A stretch of DNA of 64,000 nucleotides, from contig OW568866.1 in assembly GCA_938743325.2 (NCBI GenBank), forward strand, positions 1-64,000, given 5' to 3'. This document shows, piece by piece, positions 47,168 to 55,111 of this stretch. How positions within the stretch are numbered: position 1 is the stretch's first letter; each line of letters starts with the position of its first letter. A program made the position numbers and the translations under genes. Source of the stretch: Pycnococcus provasolii. Taxonomy: Eukaryota > Chlorophyta > Pseudoscourfieldiophyceae > Pseudoscourfieldiales > Pycnococcaceae. The notes below the pieces were generated by a model, which was given only the letters and a program-made list of their open reading frames with translations, was not told where the DNA came from and did no database searches.

Positions 47168-48073
47168 TCAGTCTGGTGGTGCACGGCCGCCACCGCCACC
47201 ACGACGGCCACGGCCACGGCCACGACCCCCACGTCCGCGACCGCGACCGCGACCGCGACCACGACCACGACCACGACCTCCACCGCCTGCAAACCTCTTC
47301 CTCCGACTCTCGAACGTCCTGTCCTTGTGACTGTCCGCCCATGCAAGCAGCTGTTCGCAAAGCGCGTCGAACGAAACCACGGTGCACTTTCCCTCGCGCA
47401 AATTTCCAACCTTCTCACCCTTCAGCTCGTACGTGATTGCCCTGTCGTTCGCCACAATCACCATGTCGACGTTTGGAGGAAAGCGCTGCTTGTTCGTGCG
47501 GTACACCTCGCGCACGCGACGACGGAACAGGTTGCGGTACACCGCCCGCTTCGTCGTGTTCGCCTTCATACAACGAATACATATCCGGCTGCACGTCGCA
47601 TCAGGCTGATTTTCGTTGCTCAGCACAGACAGCTGCACGTGCTCGAGTTCATACTGCCACCCTTCTCTGAAAATGCGGTCAATGTCGCCCGACAGGCGTT
47701 CGCGCTTTTTAAACTTTGCGCCGGAAATGTCGCTCAGCCTCGTGGTTTTCGGAGGCGTCGCGTTGGCGTCGTTCCCCGCTCCATTTCCTCGTCCACGACC
47801 ACCACGACCACCACGGCCACCGCGGCCACCACGGCCACCACCTGCTCCTCCTCCTCTGCCCCCGCCGCCAGCGCCGCCACCGTCGCGCGACCACCTCGGT
47901 GGCGGAGCGAGTTGTGCCGTGCGAAGAGGTCGAGGCGACGCACATCCCAAGGAAGGGCTGCGGAGCACCCTGCCGATCCCACTCGCCTGCGCCCTTATCG
48001 CGGAGACGTGGGGCATGGTGCAGGCCGCCCCGGGACGACACCACGCACGTGGCACAGGTCGCCACGCGGGCAT
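47168..48073 (-). CDS. Bacterial-type RNase P protein subunit (RnpA-like), organellar
   Basis: 301 aa. RnpA is the protein cofactor of the RNA-based RNase P that trims tRNA 5' leaders. The RnpA-like core is residues ~122-245: KKRERLSGDIDRIFREGWQY (as in the R-L-x-x-x-x-x-F-x-x-V-F N-terminal element), ANTTKRAVYRNLFRRRVREV (the basic K-R-A-V-x-R-N-x-x-R-R-x-R-E RNR-type helix) and FPPNVDMVIVAND (as in the D-x-V-x-x-A strand). The core is flanked by two Gly/Arg-rich repeats, residues ~63-98 and ~262-300 (GRGRGRGRGRGRG), encoded by GC-rich tandem repeats. An N-terminal targeting peptide (~60 aa) is likely. Land plants use protein-only PRORP; bacterial-type subunits survive in a few green algae. 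Convergent with DUF1823 (53 bp). Confidence 0.78.
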   Translation of the reverse strand: MPAWRPVPRAWCRPGAACTMPHVSAIRAQASGIGRVLRSPSLGCASPRPLRTAQLAPPPRWSRDGGGAGGGGRGGGAGGGRGGRGGRGGRGGRGRGNGAGNDANATPPKTTRLSDISGAKFKKRERLSGDIDRIFREGWQYELEHVQLSVLSNENQPDATCSRICIRCMKANTTKRAVYRNLFRRRVREVYRTNKQRFPPNVDMVIVANDRAITYELKGEKVGNLREGKCTVVSFDALCEQLLAWADSHKDRTFESRRKRFAGGGGRGRGRGRGRGRGRGRGGRGRGRGRRGGGGGRAPPD

Positions 48074-48335
48074 GTGTCACTTTTTCGACTAAATACAGTG
48101 GACGTCTTTTCCCGCAAAACGGTGTGCGACCAACCCCGAAATTCAGATTCGTTTTCGTTTCCAGACAAACCCCGAAACAAAGGCCCCGTTGCCCGTGGTC
48201 GAGCCGTGTGTTGTTAAATTTTCCCCGCTTTCTCCCCCGGGGGTTCAAACGCGTCCCTTCCCCTTCCCCCTCGCCTTTCCTTTCCCCCCCGCTTCAAACC
48301 ACACGCACGCACGCAACAGCAAGCAGCTCACAAAC

Positions 48336-48905
48336 ATGGCGGACGCCAAAACAACACCAGGGCGTGCTGATGTGCTCACCACGCTCTTCGGCACGTGCGT
48401 TGACGACATCGCCAACTCCTGCTCGTTCCAGGACTATGCAGCGCTCTTCGCGGAACTCGTCGACCAGAAGAACGCATCGCTAAGGGATGAGCTCTTCCAC
48501 TGCTACGCGCAGACGGTGCAGGAACTGCGCGCTAACGCCAAGCAGGAGTTCGACGTGCTGTGCAATGCGTACGGGGTAAGGGAGAAGCTCGCAAACGTCG
48601 ACGCGCTGTGCCGCGAGCACGGAATCACAGACGCGGACATCAACGCCGCAAGCAAGCCAGAGGGAACGCTCGCGGATGGCGAAATGCCGCTCGCGGCGGC
48701 ACGCGCGCAGCGCATTGCCGCCAAGGAGGCTGAGAAAAAGGTGCTCCTTGAGATGCTCGAGCAGAGCCAGGCGACGCGCGCGGAGAAGCAGGCACTCGTC
48801 GACGAACGCAGGGCACTCGTCAACGAGAGCGTCAAGCACTGCGCACCCGCGGATGCCGTGCTTGAGGGTGTGCACGAAGCGAGCACGCGCTGGATTAACG
48901 CGTAA
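48336..48905 (+). CDS. Coiled-coil protein, possible Nnf1/PMF1-type kinetochore subunit
   Basis: 189 aa, almost entirely helical. Residues ~12-80: RADVLTTLFGTCVDDIANSC, FQDYAALFAELVDQKNASLR, DELFHCYAQTVQELRANAKQ. Then EFDVLCNAYGVREKLANVDA and a loop TLADGEMPL, and a C-terminal coiled coil (AKEAEKKVLLEMLEQSQATR, EKQALVDERRALVN). Size, the early F-x-x-Y-A-x-L-F element and the order of helices resemble Nnf1/PMF1 of the MIS12 kinetochore complex, but similarity is weak and I hold it loosely. Divergent from the RnpA gene across 262 bp that contain two AACCCCGAA motifs (48132-48140, 48168-48176). Confidence 0.6.
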   Translation: MADAKTTPGRADVLTTLFGTCVDDIANSCSFQDYAALFAELVDQKNASLRDELFHCYAQTVQELRANAKQEFDVLCNAYGVREKLANVDALCREHGITDADINAASKPEGTLADGEMPLAAARAQRIAAKEAEKKVLLEMLEQSQATRAEKQALVDERRALVNESVKHCAPADAVLEGVHEASTRWINA

Positions 48906-49347
48906 GGATCTGAGTTTCTTACGTGCTGACTGTCTTTCTTGCTGCCCCCTTTTTGTCCGTCTCGTAACCCAAAAAAAAAACAAAACAAAAACACAACGTT
49001 GACGCGCAAGTCTTTGTAGTCCTTATATTTTCGCGTGGTGGTTTGGGCATGTCCAGCCCGCTGGAGCCTGGCACCTGGCTGTTCTCTCCCCGTTCGAAAG
49101 GAAAAGAGGGGAGTCGGTGGGAGAGGGAGGTTCTGGTCGAGATTTCACAGTGGTAATACGGAGAAACCAAGGATCCAGAGCACCAGAAGAAAAGGCCGGG
49201 GCGCCAAATAATCCCGGGGAATAGACCTGGCTGCCCAGTGCACTCCCCACTGGGGTCTCGCGTTGTTCTCGCCCTCCCCCCTGACCCCCTCTCGCCCTCC
49301 GCAGCGCCGCACAGCCTCCTCCTGCACAACGCCACACGCCACACGCC
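48906..49347. other. Intergenic region upstream of uL11m
   Basis: 442 bp between same-strand genes. A10 tract near 48970; no ORF. The last 20 bp are CCACACGCCACACGCC-like, as in several other 5' leaders here. Confidence 0.5.
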
Positions 49348-49827
49348 ATGAGCCAGGGCGCGAAGACCGTCGTCGCCACCATACGGCTGCTCGTGGGTGC
49401 CGGCCAGGCGAAACCTGCACCACCCGTCGGACCGGCGCTCGGACAGGCGGGCGTCAACATCATGGGATTCTGCAAGGAGTTCAACGCGAAAACCGCTGAC
49501 ATACGAGACGGCGTTCCCGTGCCTTGCAAACTGCGTGTGTACAACGACAAGAGCTTCGACTTCGACATCAAAAGTCCGCAGACGAGCTTCTACGTCAAAC
49601 AGGCTTGTGGACTGCAGGTAGCGAGCGCGCGACCAGGGCACTCGACGCTGGGGTACATCTCCATGAAGCACATCTACCACATCGCGCAGATCAAGAGAAA
49701 AGACAACGCGCACCTTCAGGCGATGACGATGGAGAACGTGTGCAAAGCTATCGCGGGAAGCTGCAGGTCGATGGGTATCGGAGTCGTCGCCAAGCCGGAG
49801 GATATACCGGAGGAGTTCCGTGCTTGA
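49348..49827 (+). CDS. MRPL11: Mitochondrial ribosomal protein uL11m
   Basis: 159 aa. Bacterial-type L11 of the ribosomal stalk base. N-terminal domain: VVATIRLLVGAGQAKPAPPV, GPALGQAGVNIMGFCKEFNA, PVPCKLRVYNDKSFDFDIKS. C-terminal RNA-binding domain: RKDNAHLQAMTMENVCKAIA, then GSCRSMGIGV. The absence of a long transit peptide and the divergent first domain (no plastid-type leader) point to the mitochondrial rather than the plastid protein, since mitochondrial L11 commonly lacks a cleavable presequence. TGTAA at 49860-49864. Confidence 0.9.
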   Translation: MSQGAKTVVATIRLLVGAGQAKPAPPVGPALGQAGVNIMGFCKEFNAKTADIRDGVPVPCKLRVYNDKSFDFDIKSPQTSFYVKQACGLQVASARPGHSTLGYISMKHIYHIAQIKRKDNAHLQAMTMENVCKAIAGSCRSMGIGVVAKPEDIPEEFRA

Positions 49828-49907
49828 TTCCGATTCGTTTTCAATGCCAAGTCCTTTTCTGTAACACTTTCGTATTCCAAACTAATAAGCATGGGTAGAT
49901 ATGATAT

Positions 49908-49928
49908 GTGTGTGTGTGTGTGTGTGTT
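49908..49928. repeat. (GT)n microsatellite
   Basis: A run of about ten GT dinucleotides between the uL11m and formate-THF ligase stops. Confidence 0.85.
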
Positions 49929-49940
49929 TAAGCACCTCAC

Positions 49941-51872
49941 CTAGCTCAGGCCAAGCACCTTGCCCGTTTCCATGTCAATGTCAATCTCGTAGTACGCAGG
50001 TCGTGTCGGCAGCCCAGGGATCGTGGGCATGTCACCAATCAAAGGGTAGATGAAACCTGCGCCGGCACTGCAGCGCACGTCGTTCACAGGAAGCGTGAAT
50101 CCCACCGGAGCACCCTTGAGAGTAGCATCGTGACTGAAGCTGTACTGCGTTTTCGCCATGCAGATGGGCAGGTTTCCAAAGCCCTGCTTCGTGAATAGCG
50201 CAATCTTCTCCTCCGCCAGCGCGCTGTACGATACCCCCGAAGCTCCGTAGATCTTCGTCGCGATCGCCTCAATCTTCTCCTTCAGGCTCTGCTCAACTGG
50301 GTACGTGAACTTGAAGGTGCTCGGTCCCTTGCGTGCTTCCTCGCAAACGCGAGCCACCACATTGCCGAGGTCCGCCGCTCCAGCGCCGCCCTTGGCATGG
50401 TGCTCGCACACCACGCAGTCCGACGCACCAGCCGCCAATGCGGCAGCCTTCACCGCCGCAAGCTCAGCCTCCGTGTCGGTCGCGAAGCGGTTGAGGGCCA
50501 CCACCACGGGGATGCCAAATCCGCGCGCGTTCTCGATGTGGCGCACGAGGTTGCATGTCCCGCGCGAGGCCAGCTCGACATTCTCGCTCTTGTACGCGTG
50601 GTCGAGAGCCTTACCCGCGACGACGGGTGGGCCGCCGCCGTGCATCTTCAACGCACGCACCGTCGCAACGATCACCGCGCAGTCTGGATCGATGCCGCTG
50701 TACCTGCACTTGATGTTGCAGAACTTCTCCATTCCAATGTCCGCGCCGAAGCCAGCCTCGGTGACGACATATCCGTCGTTGCCCACAGCCCTGAGCGCAA
50801 TCTGATCCGCGACGATCGAGCTGTTTCCGTGCGCGATGTTCGCGAAGGGCCCTGCGTGCACGAGCACGGGCGTTCCCTCGAGCGTCTGCATGAGCGTGGG
50901 GTGGATCGTGTCCTTCATCATGACGGTGAGAGCGCCGCCGACGCCGAGGTCGTCCGTCGTCACCGGGTTGCCGCTTCGATCCGTCGCCACCACCATGCGT
51001 CCGAGTCGCTCGCGCATGTCCGCGAGGCTGGTCGTGAGAGCAAGCACAGCCATGATCTCGCTCGCCACGGCGATGTCGAAGCCGGTCACCCTCTCCATGC
51101 CCTTTTCGGTTGGGTTCTGACCCACGGTGATTTTGCGCAGGAATCGGTCGTTCGTGTCCAGCACGCGGCGCCACGTCACCTTCTCCGGGTCCACGTCAAG
51201 TCGCGCGAACGACGTTCGCTCCTCTGGTGTGAGCTCGTTCGGGTCCGTCTTGGCTATGCCGAGCTTTTTCAGGCGGCGAAGCATCACCGGGCTGAACCTG
51301 CGGTTGCCATCCTTGTCCGCGGGGCACAGCCTGTTGTATAGCGCCTCGTCCTTCTGCGTCGCCTCGTGGAACATGCGCGCGTCGAGCGCGGCGCTGACGA
51401 GGTTGTTCGCGGCGGTGATCGCGTGTATGTCGCCCGTCATGTGAAGGTTGAATTCCTCCATGGGAATCACCTGCGCATACCCACCTCCAGCGGCGCCGCC
51501 CTTGATCCCAAACGTGGGTCCCTGGCTCGGCTGCCTGACGACGGTGATCACCTTCTTGTTGAGGTGCGCGCCAAGCGCCTGGCACAGGCCGACCGTGGTG
51601 GTGGACTTTCCCTCTCCGAGCGGCGTCGGCGTGATCCCGGCGACGACGACGTAGTTTCCCTTGTTGGATGCGGGGAAGCGTTTCAGCGCGCCAATGTCGA
51701 TCTTCGCCTTGTGCGGTCCGTGCTGCAGGACGTCGTCTGGGTGGAATCCCGCGGCGGTTGCGACTTGCGTGATGTGCGCGGGCTCGACAGCCTGCGCGAC
51801 GTCGATGTCGGACGGGACAGGCTCTACTATTTGCGCGGCGTCCTTGCCGAAGCGGCGGAGGTACGTGGGCAT
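49941..51872 (-). CDS. Formate-tetrahydrofolate ligase (10-formyl-THF synthetase), monofunctional
   Basis: 643 aa. Makes 10-formyl-THF from formate, THF and ATP for one-carbon metabolism. The P-loop [19 protein letters not shown] is at residues ~81-100; other family blocks are [90 protein letters not shown] and [20 protein letters not shown]. It is the monofunctional form, as in plants and bacteria, not the trifunctional C1-THF synthase of animals. Start at the ATG at 51872; there is no obvious organelle presequence, so a cytosolic location is likely. Divergent from the glutaredoxin gene with only 158 bp between ATGs. Confidence 0.97.
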   Translation of the reverse strand: MPTYLRRFGKDAAQIVEPVPSDIDVAQAVEPAHITQVATAAGFHPDDVLQHGPHKAKIDIGALKRFPASNKGNYVVVAGITPTPLGEGKSTTTVGLCQALGAHLNKKVITVVRQPSQGPTFGIKGGAAGGGYAQVIPMEEFNLHMTGDIHAITAANNLVSAALDARMFHEATQKDEALYNRLCPADKDGNRRFSPVMLRRLKKLGIAKTDPNELTPEERTSFARLDVDPEKVTWRRVLDTNDRFLRKITVGQNPTEKGMERVTGFDIAVASEIMAVLALTTSLADMRERLGRMVVATDRSGNPVTTDDLGVGGALTVMMKDTIHPTLMQTLEGTPVLVHAGPFANIAHGNSSIVADQIALRAVGNDGYVVTEAGFGADIGMEKFCNIKCRYSGIDPDCAVIVATVRALKMHGGGPPVVAGKALDHAYKSENVELASRGTCNLVRHIENARGFGIPVVVALNRFATDTEAELAAVKAAALAAGASDCVVCEHHAKGGAGAADLGNVVARVCEEARKGPSTFKFTYPVEQSLKEKIEAIATKIYGASGVSYSALAEEKIALFTKQGFGNLPICMAKTQYSFSHDATLKGAPVGFTLPVNDVRCSAGAGFIYPLIGDMPTIPGLPTRPAYYEIDIDMETGKVLGLS

Positions 51873-52030
51873 GATCGGAGTTGGTGTTTGCGATCTCGCG
51901 TGGTGTTGCGGATATGGTCCGAGGAGGAGAACGAGGGGGAGGGGGAAGGGAGAAATCAAACCTGAGAAATCGCATCCCCGATCTGGTTCCAACCACGTGT
52001 TCCCCCCGCCTTCCCCCCTGCTCACTCCTC

Positions 52031-52707
52031 ATGAAGAGCATGACGAGTACGACACGCCGCATCAGCAGCAGCAGCGTCCGAGCACCTCGCCTCAGCCGCG
52101 GAGGGATTAGGGTGGGATTAGGGTCCGGTCGCTCTTCTTGGTGTCGTCCTCGCGCATCCGCAGAAGACGTCACCAAGAAAGGAGCCACGCCGTTCATCGA
52201 CGCCATCGCGCAGTTTGTGTCAAACTCGCCCATCAACGAGGGAAAGAAGTGGTTCGCGAAGCAGCAGGCGGGCGACTACGACGAAAATCGCGTCAGGCAG
52301 AAGCTTGAGGATTTCATCGCAGAAAATGACATCGCCATGTTCTCCTTCCCATCCTGACCCTTCTGTGTGCAAGCCAAGGCGGAACTCAACCGCCTACAGC
52401 TTGCTTATTCAGTTATGGAGTTGACCGGAGAGAACCCTGACCCGGACGGCATGGCCATCCGGGCGGAGCTTGCTGGGAAGATTGGAAGGACGTCCGTGCC
52501 GGCTATCTTTGTTGCTGGGGTAAGTCTACCTCTAACCAGCCACGGCGCACAAGCAAATGCACTAACATTCTACACACTTTGAAAATCAAACAGGAATTCA
52601 TCGGAGGATGCAACGACGGCGGCGCGGGTGGACTGATGCCTTTGTCACGTTCAGGAGACCTCGACAAGTTTCTTGAGAAGTGCAGCCCTCAGGTGCGAAA
52701 GGCGTAA
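52031..52707 (+). CDS. Plastid glutaredoxin selenoprotein (Sec-Pro-Phe-Cys active site), two exons
   Basis: Exons 52031-52519 and 52594-52707 (74-nt intron, GTAAGT...AACAG) give 200 aa if the in-frame TGA at 52355-52357 is read as selenocysteine (residue 109). It falls exactly on the first cysteine of the glutaredoxin CPFC site: AMFSFPS-U-PFCVQAKAELN. Downstream the family continues in frame with TGENPDPDG, the cis-Pro loop TSVPAIFVAG and EFIGGCNDGG. Upstream residues (~50-100: FIDAIAQFVSNSPINEGKKW; DENRVRQKLEDFIAEN) match the N-terminal extension of an algal plastid Grx type. The N-terminus (MTSTTRRISSSSVRAPRLSR) is a transit peptide. A SECIS-like fold lies 50 nt after the TAA. Function: thiol-disulfide or deglutathionylation redox control. 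Confidence 0.88.
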
Positions 52708-52756
52708 TCATTCGATGAATAAATATACAACGAAACCAGAAGAAGGTGTGCTTTGT

Positions 52757-52830
52757 GGATGAAAGTTATCTGTGACGCGCGTGCCCTGAAAACGCTTTGT
52801 CGTTGGCGCCGCGCTGACTTGCATTTCGCC
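52757..52830 (+). promoter_or_regulatory. Candidate SECIS element (form 2) in the 3' UTR of the glutaredoxin gene
   Basis: Core GUGA at 52772-52775 pairs opposite UGAC at 52815-52818 (non-Watson-Crick quartet). Helix 2: CGCG and GUGCC pair with GGCGC and CGCG with one bulged C and one loose base. AAAA at 52789-52792 opens the apical loop 13 nt after the quartet, and ACG/CGU can form the mini-helix of form 2. A lower helix of GAAA with UUUC lies outside an internal loop. Folded by eye only. Confidence 0.7.
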
Positions 52831-52957
52831 TCAAGGCATACACAAATGGTGTTTGTTTCGTGTTTCGTGTTTGTGTTTGTGTTCAAAGTAAAAGAAACGA
52901 CTTCTTTTTTGTACTCAATCATTATTACAAAACAAAACAAAACAAAAACCTTTTTTT

Positions 52958-53956
52958 TCATGACGAAGCACGCGCCTTCTCCTCCAACACGCGCATTTCC
53001 TCGTCACCAAGCGAAACGCTCATTGCTCCAGCCGCCTCCCACGCGCCTCTGCCATCGTCAGCCGTGACATCAGCACGCACCGCGGCACCTCGAGCAATGG
53101 GGTAACCAAGGGCAATCTGCGCCGCAGTTTTCCCGCCAACCATCGCGCCAACGAGCTCCAGCAATTTAAACATGCTGGGGTCTGCGCCGGCGCCGGCAAC
53201 GCCGCGAAATGGCGACTCCGACACCATGGTCACTCCTTCGTTGACACACGCCTCGAGCGTCTTATCAGCGTCGGCGGAAGGCGAGGCTACGCTATATGGC
53301 ACCGACCAAGTTGCCAGTTTACACTGCACGAGCGCATCGGCGAACGCTTTGACTCCTTCTGGGCTACGAACGCCCGCGATACCAACGTTGAGAGGACAGA
53401 ATCCGTCAAGATTGGCCTTATCAACGGCGGCGGCAACCCCACGCAGAGCCTCGGGTGTCGTGAGGTCCGATGGCAGCTCGAGAACGAGAACTGCGACAGC
53501 TGCGCTTGCACCCGACGTTCGCACTGACGCCGCTGCCAGGGCGTCACCGACCGCCTCTCCGGGATTGGCTGACGTGGCTTCCACCTTCACACGGAGAGCC
53601 AAGCTTGGCGTCTTAGCACCCGGCAAAGCTGCGGCATCAGACGTCGCCCACTGCACGAGATACCCCGCAAGCGCCGGTAGGGACACTTCCGAGCACTCGA
53701 ATAATGTGACGCCGCCGTCAATCGCTGCCACGAACGCCTCGGGACTAGGTTGCGCGGGCCACAAGGATGCGTTGATGATGACGGCTGAGACGCCAGAGCC
53801 CGCGCCGAGTTCGCGCAAGGTGCGGTAGTTAGGGAGTTCGGGCTCGGAGGATGAGTCGGCCATGGCGAGACACCTGTACCTGCACCGCCTGGTGTTGCAA
53901 GCGCGCGCCTTTGGTGGAGTGCTCGTTCTGTGGGGCAGAGGACGCACGGCGGCCAT
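52958..53956 (-). CDS. Aldo/keto-reductase-like protein, plastid, possibly non-catalytic
   Basis: 332 aa. Begins with a transit peptide (AAVRPLPHRTSTPPKARACN). The AKR TIM-barrel is recognisable: LRELGAGSGVSAVIINASLW, AAIDGGVTLFECSEVSLPAL (strand 2/helix 2), LDGFCPLNVGIAGVRSPEGV, NEGVTMVSESPFRG and GGKTAAQIALGYPIARG near the C-terminus. The usual D-T-A-x-x-Y active-site segment reads E-C-S-E-V-S-L, so the catalytic Asp and Tyr appear replaced, and the Lys/His pair is not evident. It may be a pseudo-enzyme with structural or regulatory role. Its stop lies 128 bp from the SECIS of the convergent gene. Confidence 0.78.
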   Translation of the reverse strand: MAAVRPLPHRTSTPPKARACNTRRCRYRCLAMADSSSEPELPNYRTLRELGAGSGVSAVIINASLWPAQPSPEAFVAAIDGGVTLFECSEVSLPALAGYLVQWATSDAAALPGAKTPSLALRVKVEATSANPGEAVGDALAAASVRTSGASAAVAVLVLELPSDLTTPEALRGVAAAVDKANLDGFCPLNVGIAGVRSPEGVKAFADALVQCKLATWSVPYSVASPSADADKTLEACVNEGVTMVSESPFRGVAGAGADPSMFKLLELVGAMVGGKTAAQIALGYPIARGAAVRADVTADDGRGAWEAAGAMSVSLGDEEMRVLEEKARASS

Positions 53957-54106
53957 AAAGGGAGTGAGGTGGGTGAATATCCTGAATCCGGATAGGACTT
54001 GAGGTCTGAGGTTCGGGGTTTTATGATTCCGGATCCGACCCTGCATGATCATTCGGGGTTAGTGGCATTCTGGTTCCGCCACCGCCGCCGCACTCCCACA
54101 CGCCAC

Positions 54107-54973
54107 ATGGCGAACCGCACCACCGCCTTCGCGTCCGCAGTTCACAACCTCACGGACCCGCAGGCGCTCCTGCCTGCGCCGCTCAAAAACCGCATACACG
54201 CAGCACGCTACTGGAAGGAGCAGTGCTTCGGACTGTCTGCAGAGTCGCTCATAGACAAGGCGGTCGCGCTCGAGTGCGTCGGCGGAACGTACGGAGGCGC
54301 GCAGACGCCGAGCAGGTTCATGTGCCTCGTGCTCAAACTGCTGCAGCTGCAGCCGGAGCATGAAATTATCGTCGAGTACATCAAGCAGGACGACTTCAAG
54401 TACCTACGACTGCTCGGCGCAACGTACCTGCGGCTCACTGCAGCGCCGAAGCAAATCTACACGTACCTCGAGCCTCTCCTCGCCGATTCGCGCAAGGTGC
54501 GAATCGTGCATACGGACGGAACGTACGAGCTCGGTTTCGTCGACGCTGTCGTCGACGACTTACTTTGCAAGGAGGACGGGGGCATTGGCGTGGGTATGCC
54601 GCGTATGCCCAAGAGATGGCAACTTGAAGAGGTGGACATCCTTGAGAAGCAAAGTCCTGTCGGGCGCGTATCGTTGATCGACGAAGACCTACGCGAGCTC
54701 ATCGCCGAGCGTGAGGCTGACGCTGTCGCAGCAGAAGCACCAGCAAAAAAGCCTGCTGCGCCACCGCAGGAGGGTGACGGCCGTCCTCGCCTGAATTTCC
54801 TCAAACGGCCGAAGACGACGACAAATGCATCAGCAACAGCTCCGCAGGAACCACCGCCGTCTGCTAAGCACATCATGAATGATATCGCTATCGCAAATGA
54901 GCAGCGTGCAAAGCTTGGACTAGCGCCGCTCAAAGGTGCCGATGACTGGTTGGAACGAGCGGGAGACTCGTAA
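54107..54973 (+). CDS. PRP38: Pre-mRNA splicing factor PRP38
   Basis: 288 aa. Component of the tri-snRNP/spliceosomal B complex needed for activation. The PRP38 domain fills residues ~15-180: LLPAPLKNRIHAARYWKEQC, FGLSAESLIDKAVALECVGG, TYGGAQTPSRFMCLVLKLLQ, LQPEHEIIVEYIKQDDFKYL, RLLGATYLRLTAAPKQIYTY and the later IVHTDGTYELGFVDAVVDDL, VGMPRMPKRWQLEEV. The tail is short and not RS-rich, so the PRP38A type fits best. ATTCGGGGTT lies 47-56 bp upstream and TGTAA at 55022-55026. Confidence 0.95.
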   Translation: MANRTTAFASAVHNLTDPQALLPAPLKNRIHAARYWKEQCFGLSAESLIDKAVALECVGGTYGGAQTPSRFMCLVLKLLQLQPEHEIIVEYIKQDDFKYLRLLGATYLRLTAAPKQIYTYLEPLLADSRKVRIVHTDGTYELGFVDAVVDDLLCKEDGGIGVGMPRMPKRWQLEEVDILEKQSPVGRVSLIDEDLRELIAEREADAVAAEAPAKKPAAPPQEGDGRPRLNFLKRPKTTTNASATAPQEPPPSAKHIMNDIAIANEQRAKLGLAPLKGADDWLERAGDS

Positions 54974-55111
54974 GGGCATTGCCAACCTCCTCGAAACAAC
55001 GGCCAAACAAAGATTGTGTATTGTAATTTTCTTCTTTTAATCTTTTAATATGTACGTAAACTGTAATAGCTATTTTTCATAGTATTCATTGTTTTCTCTC
55101 CTCTATGCAAG

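Noticed and set aside
52355-52357. Reading the glutaredoxin TGA as a sequencing error, pseudogene stop or intron boundary
   Set aside because: The stop falls precisely on the catalytic Cys codon, the frame continues intact on both sides, no GT-AG intron would remove it, and a SECIS-like fold follows.
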